The notes under the pieces: model-generated
What the model was told of the DNA's origin: nothing
Database searches by the model: none
The model's input: only the letters and a program-made list of their open reading frames with translations
Part shown: positions 44,352-51,681 of the stretch, in pieces
Layout of the letters: every line of letters begins with the position of its first letter
Position numbering within the stretch: the first letter of the stretch is position 1
Assembly (NCBI GenBank): GCA_003586115.2
Contig: QVOM02000126.1
Coordinates: 10,645,404 to 10,709,403, forward strand
Direction of reading: 5' to 3'
DNA length: 64,000 bases
From: Salvator merianae
Lineage: Eukaryota > Chordata > Lepidosauria > Squamata > Teiidae
Translations under genes and position numbers: made by a program

Positions 44352-47300
44352 TTGATGATGATTTCTTAAAACACATCACATTATCACAAAACAAAACAAC
44401 AGTCGAGAACAAACAAACCATCAGGGAACGGAGCCAATCTGTTTAGGATACTCAACAAAAAGGAGGAAAAAAGAGTTATGCTTGTTGAGTGGGACGGCCA
44501 TACAGACTCAAGCTCCAGTTATTAATGTTTGTGTACATGTGGCAGCGTTTTGTGGGATTTCCTCTACAGAACTGGTTGACATCACTTACAGCAAAATGGC
44601 AGTTGCATTATCGTACAACTGTCCATTGCAAAAACGATAGCAGTGTGAAACATGCACAGTCTTCTGAATGCCCAGAAATCTGTTTAAATCCACAATTGTT
44701 GACAGGAAGAAATAATGGCATTTTCTCTTTTGAGAACAGTGTGCAGTTTCTTCCAGTTCATTAACCCTAACAAAGAACATAGCTGTCTTTACAGACTCTG
44801 CCAAAGATCATGACACTGTCTGTAAAATATTAAAACACAGGATTCTTGTTTTATGTTGGGATCTGCACAAAATATTTGCACAAAATATACCAAAACAGAC
44901 ACCGTTATATCAATGAAGTTCTCCTGAGATTATTCATACAGAGAGTCTCTGTGAACCCCAAAATTAGGATTGTGCCTTGTTGGTCATCAGCTCATCGGTA
45001 TGGCTGAGGTAATATGATTCCTTAGACACAAGTCCTCTCAGCACAGCCAAGGGTGTACATTTTGGAGGGACACTGCTGAAGACCAACCTTTGAGAATTAG
45101 TTCCCTCAGGTAGTTGCTTTCCTGCCTGAGCAAACTGGGTTTTTTGCCTACAAATGTCAGGTCATCTGTCTGTGACTGTTTTCAGTTTTGAGGATACTCT
45201 CAGCTTGAGCTCAGGGAAAAAATGCTTGTCTACAGCAGTAAATCCTTTGGCCGCAGTTGTCATGGGAACAGCTGCAGTCCCGGCCTAGAGATTCAAACCG
45301 CATCTATAACCTTCCCTTCCATTTATGTGCTGGCTGTATTTACATTTTCAAACACCATCAGGTAAAACTGAACAGCAGGAGAAGGGGAGATATAACACTC
45401 TCCGGAAAGTCTCATGCAGTGTTCCTTCAGCGGGAAGGCACAGCCCTGTATGTGTTTGCACTGGTTGTAAATGTCTTACCTTGATTTCCCCTCCCCACTG
45501 CTCGGACTGGTAGCATTCTCTGTCATCTATTTCTCATGATGGCCAGGTCCAGAGATACTGGCCCATAGGGGCAAAGCGGGTGGTGCTTTGCCACACTCTG
45601 TCATACTGAGCTTGAGTCTACTTCCTCATGCATGTTTCAGTCCACGGTTGGCTAATGGGTGTATAAGTCACCGTGTTCCTTGAGGTTAACCTTCATTTTG
45701 TTTACGTAAAATTGCAGCCCCGGAATATGTGCCTCACCTATCTTAGTTCTAGCTAATCTAACCAATGGAACCACTTCTTTTTAGTTGCCCTGCCTTCAAG
45801 GGCACCAGCCACAGCCGGTCAAGTCTGTGTTCCTGCCCCAGTAGGAGGGAGGGATGGGCCCTCTGCTGGGTCCAGGAGGCCATGGTGGCCATGCATAAGC
45901 TGTGACAATTTTTACAGTATTCCCTGCTTTGGTTTTCTGGTCCGGGATAGAAGGAAATGCAGATACGCTGCAGCTGAATCCAGGACGTACCTGGTAAAGG
46001 AGGACAGCTGATTCTTTAGTGAAGGGGATGAGTGCTTCCCAAGCTGTTCGAAGATTTGAACAGAGAGGGTTGGGTCTTGGGAGGAGGTCTGTCCAGAAGA
46101 GAAGGCAGTGGTAGTGGCAACTTCTGTTGTCCTGTGCCCCACATTGCGCCCAACGTCTCCCCTCTCCCTCCCATCACTCCTGCCACCTTCCCAGATTACG
46201 TTGCCGCATTTCCCCTTCCCCTGGATCCCATCTGCTGCATCCTCAGATTGCGCTGTGCCCTCTCTCCTTCCCGTGGATCATGCCCTAGCGTCCACTGGAT
46301 CACCCCCTGGCGTCTCCCTCCTTCCTTCATTGTACATACCACCTCTGGCGGTTGCATCCATGGGATCCGACGCATTCCCCACAGGCCGGCACCCTTCTGC
46401 TGTCTCTGGCCATGAGGTCTTGGAAAGACCATGGCCAACATCCTTCTACATCCTTTGCCTACCAGGCCTTCTGGAGAGGACCACAAGCCCTCCCAGAACA
46501 GCGAGTGTGGGGGTGTCTGTGTGCCCACTTCGTGCAAGCCCTTGAGCGAGGGAAAAGGCTGGAGCGTGTTAGGGAAGAGAAATCGAGCCGAAGGACCATT
46601 TGTTGAATTCTCCCTTGTTTAATTTGTTTTTGGACTGAACTCTTGACCATTCCATGGACTTCAGTCTGAAAGTAAACCTCACAATTCCTGCAGTTCATTA
46701 CGAACCCAGTTGGCACTAAACCAATTCAGCACCTCCCTAACATGAACATGTTTTGGGATATAAAACATTTTCAGGTAGATGAAATTGTTTGTTTGGGGGA
46801 TGAAGCAGAACTGCTGTTGCCATCTGTAACTGGTGTAATTTTTTCACCAGTCCTGATGAAGGTCCAGCAAACATGGAGGCGGAAGTTTTTCCAGACTCTC
46901 CTCTTGAGCTTCTATTTATAGAAAGATTTTCAGCCTCCTTTGAAATGGGAGAAGACGGGGAGCAAATAGTTAAAGATTTCACACTTAGACCCAGTGGGCA
47001 GTGATCAAAGGGAGAGCTGTGAACTGTCAGTGATTCTCAGAACCCCACCTGCATTTGGGCAGGATAAAGAAAACATATGCATGCACGCACACCCTGTTGT
47101 CTCTTGGCATGCTGCTTGCAGGCTCCCCTTGACAGGGACAAGGCCGGCTTCTCAAGTGAAAAATGGCCCTGCTCATCTAGGAGCGGAAAATGTTACAGTG
47201 AGCAAACACAGCTTTGTCTGAATGAATACCTTTCTGTATGGATCTGAGCTTAAGACTCCAACAGGATGTTTTTCCAGACTTGGTGAAATTAACAGTGTGG

Positions 47301-50300
47301 GCTGGATCCTTCTTAAAACCACCTACACAGAATCCTTGTGGGATTTTCCATATTCTCCCTTGCTAGCTAGACTATATATTGGGCACGTTTGGATGTTAGG
47401 ATGAGCTCATTATGATAATTAATAAATAAATAAATAAATACACAGTTCTCTCTCTTTCACTCACTCACTTTCTCTCACCAAGCGGTGAAAGCAAACAAAC
47501 ACAGTTGTTCGCACGCCATCCCAATCAGAATCTGCGATCAGTTTTACACCGAAAGGAAGGGGCCGGCTGTAGCCAAAGTGTGAAACAAGGTGTACTTCTT
47601 GATTCAAATGTATTGGGGATTGTGATTTCCTACTCTCTGATACGGGCAGGGAACAATAAAGTAGGGCTGCATCCAGATAGGGCTTAAAACCTGGAATTAT
47701 CTTGGAGCTGTGTTGGGATTGCCACATGTATTCGTTGCAATCCCAATATAGTCCCAGGATATAGGGGTGAAATCCCAGCCTATCGCTATTCCGGGAAAAT
47801 CAGCTCCAAATCCAGGGTCTCCCGAAATAGCGATATGGCTTATCTTGTCTGGATGCTTGTTCTGGGATCCATCTTGAAAAAAATGGCCTTTGCACATGCG
47901 TGGAGACAAAATTGGTCCAAAAATGCCCTCTGCGCATGCACAGGGACCGGCGCTTGGGCACTTCTAGGTATTTTGCGTCTTTGCAGGAGCAGCGCTAGGG
48001 TCTGGGTTTGCTCCGCAGTTTCACCCTGCTGTCTGGCAGGACCCACGAGAGGACATTGCGGGATCTTAAACAAGGTCCCGCGTTTTCCTCCTGACACGTG
48101 GAGGCAGCCTGGGTGTGGTCAGTTTGTGCACGGTAAAAGATTACCCTGTGGCACAATTGCTTGTCGTTCTGTGGCCTCGTGATTATTGTGCTGTTTCTTC
48201 TCCCATCTCCTGGCCCCGATTAATCATGGCAACCTGTAGGCCACAAGCACTTCACTTAGGAAGAAGGCTCGTTTCAGAGAGCCATCAACAGTAAGAGACC
48301 TCTGAACTAGATAGTATTAGGGCGTGTCTCCATGGTGCCGCCCTCAGGGCTGGATCTGGTTTCCGACCTTTTCCCATCAGACCTCGGAAGGCCTCAGGTA
48401 GCCTTAGAAAGAAGTTTGATGCCTCCACTGCTGTTTCCAGGGGTTCTGCAGTCTTTGTGCCTGCGCTTCGGAGGCCTGCTTGCCCGCCATGCACAGGTGC
48501 AGAAGGCCTGCACGGAAGTGTGGCCCATTTTCCTGTAGCGAGGGCCCCACTCTGTGCACAAGAAGCAGCTTTGGAGAGGGATTGGTCCCGCCACACGTTC
48601 TCACGTCCCTTTGGCATGGGGTGTTGCAGAGACGGGCAGACTTCAGTTCCCCTCTAAGGGTCCCAATTATTAAAAAGAACGCCTTCTCCCATATCGACCT
48701 GGTTCTGCCTTAAGATCTAGAGGGGAGACCTTCCTGGTTCTACTATCACCTTCAGTAGTTAAAGGGATGGGGACCTGGGATAGGGCCTTATTAGTGTTAG
48801 CCCCCCAGACTATGGAATAGCCTCCCAACTGAGATGTGGCAGGTACCTTCAATTTATATATTCAGGAGATCAGTGAAGATGCACCTACTTACCCTGGCCT
48901 TTGGCTGAGGAAAAAGCTTCCCGTCCCCACTTTCAGGCACTGTTACTGGTTTTAGTGGGTTCATTTCATATTTTATTTTTATGACTGTAACCTGCTCTGA
49001 GACCTTTGGATATAGTGTGGGATAAAAATGCAAATAAGTAAATAAACAAGGCATTTTGAATGCCATGTGGAGACACAACCTTCGATAGCTGCATATATTT
49101 GCCTTTAAAAATGATCTCTGGTTCTCTTTTCCTGGCCACTGAAATAGTGGGAAGTTGGGAGGGGAGAGCGTGAAATCTGAAGGGCAGACTTTTTGCAGCC
49201 TCCCCCATCGTTGTTTTAAATCCTCGTCTCTTGTTTTGTATTGCTGGGCTGTATTCAACTTCGTACCACAAAAGACTCAGAAGGTGGATTTTTATGGATG
49301 CCCTGAGGCTGGTCTCTGTTCTGCGCTGCCCCATAGGAAGTGGCTTCGAACCACCTGAGCCCATCCTGGTCCACCTAGGCAGGGCCATTGGCCCAGACTG
49401 CTAGTGGCTCTCCTAGTTTCAGCCCTAGCTGAAGGGAACCTTTTGCTTAGAAATTAGGTGCTCGGCTGCTCCCCGCCTTCCCAGTGGCCTGCCTTTCAAC
49501 CAGGGGGCCAGAACCTCCATGCCTTTCGGGCTGTTGGTGGGTTCTGATGCTTGGGAGCAGGGCCAGGAAGGGGCATCCCAGTCTCCTTTCTGGAATACCG
49601 ACGTGTAGTTGTCTGAAGGCACAGACAGTTCCGTGGTCCTGCTCCTTCCAGGAAGGAAGAGGAGAGTGTTTTCTTTGCTGAGCGTCAGTTTGTCTCAGAT
49701 GGCAGCCTTACGACGGAGAGAAGGGCAGGAGATGGCCCTTTGGCCCGTGTGTGCAAGTCTCTATATCTGGGTGTGCGTTCCCACCTGTTTTGCAGTGAGT
49801 TCTGCGGGGAGAACCTCAGCAGGCGGCGGTTCACCTGGGCAGTGAAGCGGCTGAACGCCAATATCCTTTATCTCTGCTTTTCCCAGGTAAGTGCTCTTGT
49901 TTTTCTTCTCTCGGCAGTTTCCCTTTGGTACCTGCGTTCTTCGAACGTCTCGCGTGATTCGCACTCCACGCTTTTGTCTCATCCTTCTAGCACGTCAACT
50001 TGGACCTCCTGCATCCCCTCCACACCCTCAGGAACCTGATGTACCTGGTCAGCCCCGAGACGGAGCACTTGGGAAGGTAAGCAGCCACCGATGCCTCCTT
50101 CTGCTCCCAGCTGCAACTTCTCTGCTATTTCTTTGCCCCCACCCCCTACCCCACCCCCAGGACTGGTATCTGAGTTGCTTGGATGCCTACGGTGGCCTTG
50201 ATGCCGCTCTTTGCCACCTAACTGTTTCCTTCTCAGAGCTTCTCTTGAACTCTGCGGTAGATGCTGCAATTTGGATGGTGATCACAGACTTCGCTTTCTC

Positions 50301-51681
50301 TAGGACCAAATGGCTTCACATAGGGCAAAACTAATAATGGGCCAAGTAACCCAGAGGTTTCAAACTGTGACCCTTCAAATAACTTCTAGCATTCTGAGGC
50401 TGGCACAGAATGTTGGGAGTTGTAGTCTGGGATGGATGCCTGAATACGGCCTCCAGGTTGGAGAGACAGGCAGCAGACCGCTAAAGGCCATTTGTAGGGA
50501 GTCCAGAGCAGGTGAAGGTTTTGCCTTTGTCGTCTGCTTGAAAATGCACAGAAGCAATTGATGGGCCACTGTGTGAAATAGGATGCTAGACTAGATGGGC
50601 TGTGGCCTGATTTAAAAAATCAGGGTTTCCCTTATGTTCTAAGAGTTTAGACAAATTCATAGAGGAGAGATGTATCAATGGCTACTAGAATGGTTGCCTA
50701 GATAATTCCCCCCAGGTTGGAGAGGCAGGCAGGTTACCTCTAAAAGCCATTTGCAGAGAGTCAAGAGCAGGTGAAGGTTTTGCCTTTCTATTCTGCTTGA
50801 GATGCCCAGAAGCAATTGGTGGGCCACTGCATGAGACGAGATGCTGGACTGGATGGGCTGAGGCCTGATCCAGCAGGGCTTCTCCAAGGTCATCTGGAAG
50901 ACTGCACTTTAAGACCCCTGATGTAACCAACAGTGTATGCTCGCCAGAGATCTCTCAGCCCTGTGTTTGGCTTTTTTGCTTTCGGCACGTGTTTCCTGTG
51001 CAGCGGCATTCCGAATGCCAACCGTCAGAAGCATCTGCGTCCCTTCAGCCTGCTCTTTGCCTGCAGTCCAGAGGGCAGGGACCTCGCCCACTGTTTTTAG
51101 TGCTTGAGCTTCCACGTTCTGTGTGAACACCACAGCCTGGAGTCGTCGTGGCCCTGCCAATCGTAAACCCTTCTGCTATGCAGGTCCTGCCGGAATCTCT
51201 TGATGTCTTAGCCGGAGTTTGTTGCCGCATGGTTGTGCTCTTTGACTTCTTTTGACAAGCTTGGCTCCCTTTGCTTGGTTTGCACCGTTCTTACGGTAAT
51301 ATCCTCATTCTCCTTTTGGCCAGGGAGGATTTCAACTTAAGCTTTTTCTTTTTTTTTTTCAATTCTGCGCGTAGGTCTGGACCGTTTGAGATCAGCGCTG
51401 ATCTGGAGGACTCCATGGAATTTGTAGACCCCAGCGGCGCTGGAGAGACGGACGAGAGCGGAGACGAACATGTCAGCGACGAAGAGACGGACCTGGGGAC
51501 GGACTGGGAGAACCTGCCCAGCCCGCGCTTCTGCGACATCCCCTCCCAGGGCGCGGAGCTGCTCCAGAGCCACGGCCCCCAGGCCTCTCAGCCGATCGCC
51601 AACAGCAGCGCCGGCGGGATGATCTCCTCGGCGGCCGCCTCCGTTACCTCTTTGTTCAAGGCGTTCACCGGACACCGCTAG
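26044..51681 (+). CDS. ATG14: ATG14 (Barkor/ATG14L), autophagy PI3-kinase complex subunit, ten coding exons
   Basis: ATG14 joins Beclin 1, VPS34 and VPS15 to form PI3KC3 complex I, sends it to the ER and phagophore, and helps STX17-driven autophagosome fusion. Exons 26044-26288, 34063-34125, 35697-35739, 37353-37434, 39875-40112, 42191-42420, 44141-44258, 49796-49886, 49991-50076 and 51375-51681 total 1503 nt and encode 500 residues (human about 492). Near the N-terminus is the conserved CPLC..CAKC cysteine motif (Cys51, 54, 63, 66). A charged coiled coil spans about 84-200. The conserved middle has [19 protein letters not shown]. The acidic [19 protein letters not shown] block and the BATS domain fill the last 80 residues. 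The start at 26044 has A at -3 and G at +4. All introns are GT-AG except intron 7, which is GC-AG. Confidence 0.97.
26289..28785. other. ATG14 intron 1, first part, no element recognised
   Basis: GC falls from the CpG island into ordinary sequence. No exon or clear transposon is seen from about 26340 to 28785. Confidence 0.45.
28790..30115 (+). repeat. Old CR1/L2-type LINE, reverse-transcriptase region to 3' end
   Basis: Broken translations resemble the LINE reverse transcriptase: a [11 protein letters not shown] segment near 29000 (the VxLDFxKAFD block), [12 protein letters not shown] near 29170 (GSVLGPxLF block), VQPHLEYCA near 29570, and a SRKET/GLFLSR region near 29730. Many stops and frame shifts. 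It lies in ATG14 intron 1. Confidence 0.75.
30368..30975. mobile_element. Non-autonomous DNA transposon, TTTTCGCACT ends
   Basis: Left GGGCCTTTTCGCACTG and right CAGTGCGAAAAGACCC-type ends are inverted with about one mismatch. The 608-bp GC-rich interior is full of repeated motifs TTTCGCACTG and GGTACGAAG/CTTCGTACCC. No clear target-site duplication was found, so the superfamily is open. Confidence 0.75.
31005..31075 (-). repeat. L2-type LINE 3' tail
   Basis: ATTTATTTATATTTCTATCC, then TCTGAAGGTCTTAGGGCAGG, is the reverse of the tail at 48985-49045. It directly follows the DNA element ending at 30975. Confidence 0.6.
31076..31760. other. ATG14 intron 1 stretch with a possible U2 snRNA fragment
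   Basis: No exon. Bases 31609-31632 on the minus strand read TTGGCTAAGATCAAGGGTAG plus four bases, close to the 5' region of U2 snRNA as I recall it (about 22 of 24). The flanks do not match. Confidence 0.35.
31762..32130 (-). repeat. Two CR1/L2-type LINE 3' fragments in tandem
   Basis: Minus-oriented copies at about 31762-31970 and 31971-32125, each starting with the reversed GTTCTTAT tail and CATCTAGTCC.GCATCCTGTC. They lie in ATG14 intron 1. Confidence 0.82.
32131..33900. other. ATG14 intron 1 stretch, AT-rich
   Basis: No exon. A LINE 3' tail remnant (minus) is visible at about 32745-32850 (GGGCTTTTTATACCACCC, then CTCAGGGCAGTGTAC, then CAACAACAA). Nothing else is recognised. Confidence 0.45.
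33903..34023 (-). repeat. CR1 LINE 3' UTR fragment
   Basis: AGAATCACAGAGTTGGAAGG, then TCATCCAGTCCAACCCCCTG, is the reversed classical CR1 3' region. It stops 40 bp before ATG14 exon 2. Confidence 0.85.
34063..34125 (+). CDS. ATG14: ATG14 exon 2
   Basis: Acceptor CTTTTCCAG, 63 nt, donor GTAAGT. It encodes [20 protein letters not shown], the start of the coiled coil. Confidence 0.93.
34530..34740 (+). repeat. Decayed tRNA-type SINE
   Basis: It retains the CTGCTAGAGCATCAGTTTTG head remnant, a GAAACCACTTCCACATGGG body and the tail GGGTCGGACTCAACTCTGAG. It is of the same general type as the tandem arrays at 24.8 and 58.6 kb, and lies in ATG14 intron 2. Confidence 0.5.
34894..35649 (+). mobile_element. 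5'-truncated L1-type LINE with 17-bp duplication
   Basis: Translation shows L1 ORF2 C-terminal traits ([25 protein letters not shown]) with stops. A 3' UTR follows and ends in AATAAAAATTTAATTTAAA. Near-identical 17-bp duplications AAAATTCAG(T/C)TGTGCTT flank it at 34877-34893 and 35650-35666. It inserted 30 bp before the ATG14 exon 3 acceptor. Confidence 0.85.
35697..35739 (+). CDS. ATG14: ATG14 exon 3
   Basis: Acceptor CCTTTTGCAG, 43 nt, donor GTGAGT. It encodes [15 protein letters not shown] of the coiled coil (the Gln codon is shared with exon 2). Confidence 0.93.
35740..36465. other. ATG14 intron 3, first part, no element recognised
   Basis: No exon or recognisable repeat. Confidence 0.45.
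36468..36963. mobile_element. Tigger/pogo-like non-autonomous element
   Basis: Ends CAGTAATACATTGGTACTC and (complement) CGGAGGTACCTTGGTACTC lie inside TA dinucleotides at 36466-36467 and 36964-36965. Repeated GAGTACCAA motifs fill the right half. Similar to vertebrate mariner/Tigger-derived elements. No transposase. Confidence 0.78.
37353..37434 (+). CDS. ATG14: ATG14 exon 4
   Basis: Acceptor TGTTTCTTTCAG, 82 nt, donor GTAAGT. It encodes [20 protein letters not shown] then ENEEMAK, part of the coiled coil that binds Beclin 1. Confidence 0.95.
37435..38195. other. ATG14 intron 4, first part, no feature seen
   Basis: Ordinary intronic sequence. Confidence 0.45.
38200..38880 (+). repeat. CR1/L2-type LINE endonuclease-region fragment
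   Basis: Translated segments such as [16 protein letters not shown], a WDFNYLH-like block and [13 protein letters not shown] resemble the apurinic endonuclease domain of LINEs. Many stops. It is unusual here in being a 5' rather than a 3' LINE fragment. Confidence 0.75.
38881..39620. other. ATG14 intron 4 stretch with a short internal duplication
   Basis: The phrase TGTCACCA.G.AGGCCAGAAA, followed by GGA.C.TCTTGCCTG, occurs at 39428-39460 and again at 39541-39576. It is a roughly 113-bp-spaced diverged direct repeat. No exon. Confidence 0.45.
39640..39805 (+). repeat. L2-type LINE 3' tail
   Basis: GCCACTCCGAGAGTCTTCC, then GGCAGCGTATAAATAAATGG, ends in AATAAATAATAAAC. Typical LINE/L2 tail, 70 bp upstream of ATG14 exon 5. 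Confidence 0.65.
39875..40112 (+). CDS. ATG14: ATG14 exon 5
   Basis: Acceptor TTTGTGTCCTAG, 238 nt, donor GTAGGA. It encodes the second half of the coiled coil ([20 protein letters not shown]) and [17 protein letters not shown]. Its first residues, SAWLLRI, differ from the mammalian SEGLLKT-type start, so the acceptor choice fits but the sequence has drifted. Confidence 0.95.
40653..41075 (-). repeat. CR1/L2-type LINE 3' fragment
   Basis: Minus-oriented copy from the reversed GTTCTTATGTTC tail to the coding part near 41060. ATG14 intron 5. Confidence 0.85.
41080..41690. other. ATG14 intron 5 stretch, no feature seen
   Basis: Ordinary intronic sequence. Confidence 0.4.
41690..42048. mobile_element. 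GAACC-rich DNA element with nested retro-insert
   Basis: Many GAACCAGTTTGG, GGTTCGAATC and GAACCGAACT-like repeats end in GTGTGCACATCCCTAG, an inverted end common in reptile DNA elements. A 127-bp retro-insert at 41761-41887 ends in (TGACATT)n and is flanked by a perfect 12-bp duplication TTGAAAGTGAAC (41749-41760, 41888-41899). The left edge of the host element is approximate. Confidence 0.65.
42191..42420 (+). CDS. ATG14: ATG14 exon 6
   Basis: Acceptor GCCTTTCCTTCAG, 230 nt, donor GTAAGG. It encodes [20 protein letters not shown] and the strongly conserved [20 protein letters not shown], then a [20 protein letters not shown] block. Confidence 0.96.
42464..43040 (+). repeat. CR1/L2-type LINE, 3' end with C-terminal coding region
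   Basis: The longest coding remnant in the family here: an open 119-codon stretch (42464-42823) with [33 protein letters not shown] and [18 protein letters not shown]. The family 3' UTR follows and ends TTATGTTCTTATGTTCTT. It lies 44 bp after the exon 6 donor of ATG14. It is a 5'-truncated copy, not a host gene. Confidence 0.9.
43041..44140. other. ATG14 intron 6, remainder, no feature seen
   Basis: No exon or clear element between the LINE copy and exon 7. Confidence 0.4.
44141..44258 (+). CDS. ATG14: ATG14 exon 7 (GC donor)
   Basis: Acceptor TTTCTTTTCTAG, 118 nt. It encodes [20 protein letters not shown] and then [19 protein letters not shown]. The exon ends AACAG|GCAAGT: the donor is GC, not GT. 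Joining here keeps the frame, with AG plus T making Ser before EFCGENL, as expected for the family. No GT donor nearby would give the same junction. Confidence 0.95.
44259..44264 (+). other. ATG14: Non-canonical GC splice donor of ATG14 intron 7
   Basis: GCAAGT follows a perfect AG exon end. Other than the second base it matches the donor consensus, as is usual for GC-AG introns, which are spliced by the major spliceosome. Confidence 0.88.
44315..44362. repeat. (GAT)n microsatellite
   Basis: About 15 GAT units with one GTT interruption, starting 57 bp after the GC donor of intron 7. Confidence 0.95.
44363..47660. other. ATG14 intron 7, long stretch without recognised element
   Basis: No exon or clear transposon. 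Several open frames in the GC-rich part near 46.0-46.6 kb lack any protein-like features. Confidence 0.4.
47663..48095 (+). mobile_element. CATCCAGAC-type non-autonomous DNA element
   Basis: It starts GGGCTGCATCCAGATAGGGC and aligns through its length with 18998-19435 (TGTTGGGATTGCCACATGTA, CTTATCTTGTCTGGATGC, TTTCACCCTGCTGTCTGGCA). ATG14 intron 7. Confidence 0.7.
48096..48640. other. ATG14 intron 7 stretch, no feature seen
   Basis: Nothing recognised. Confidence 0.4.
48645..49050 (+). repeat. L2-type LINE 3' end
   Basis: Diverged coding remnant ([21 protein letters not shown] blocks), then a 3' tail with AACCTGCTCTGAGACCTTTG and AAATAAGTAAATAAA. Parallel to 19.8-20.1 kb. Confidence 0.8.
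49051..49795. other. ATG14 intron 7, last part, no feature seen
   Basis: No element recognised before exon 8. Confidence 0.4.
49796..49886 (+). CDS. ATG14: ATG14 exon 8
   Basis: Acceptor CCTGTTTTGCAG, 91 nt, donor GTAAGT. It encodes [20 protein letters not shown] and then [10 protein letters not shown]. Confidence 0.95.
49991..50076 (+). CDS. ATG14: ATG14 exon 9
   Basis: Acceptor ATCCTTCTAG, 86 nt, donor GTAAGC. It encodes [20 protein letters not shown] then SPETEHLG. Only 104 bp separate it from exon 8. Confidence 0.95.
50429..50885 (+). repeat. Two CR1/L2-type LINE 3' fragments in tandem
   Basis: Copies at about 50429-50640 and 50641-50885 are both plus-oriented and share CTCCAGGTTGGAGAGACAGG- and CTAGACTAGATGGGC-type blocks. 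They lie in ATG14 intron 9. Confidence 0.82.
50886..51374. other. ATG14 intron 9, last part, no feature seen
   Basis: Ordinary sequence ending in the long poly-T tract (51343-51359) that serves the exon 10 acceptor. Confidence 0.45.
51375..51681 (+). CDS. ATG14: ATG14 exon 10 (BATS domain, stop)
   Basis: Acceptor TCTGCGCGTAG, then the frame to TAG at 51679-51681. It encodes [20 protein letters not shown], the acidic [19 protein letters not shown] and the C-terminal BATS domain ending [17 protein letters not shown] forms an amphipathic helix that senses curved, PI3P-rich autophagosome membranes. In the human protein as I recall it the end is TSWFKAYTGHR; here Trp is Leu and Tyr is Phe. Confidence 0.96.

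Noticed and set aside
46032..46606. Cluster of overlapping open frames of 84-145 codons in ATG14 intron 7
   Set aside because: No splice structure, no recognisable domain and several competing frames; best explained by locally GC-rich sequence.
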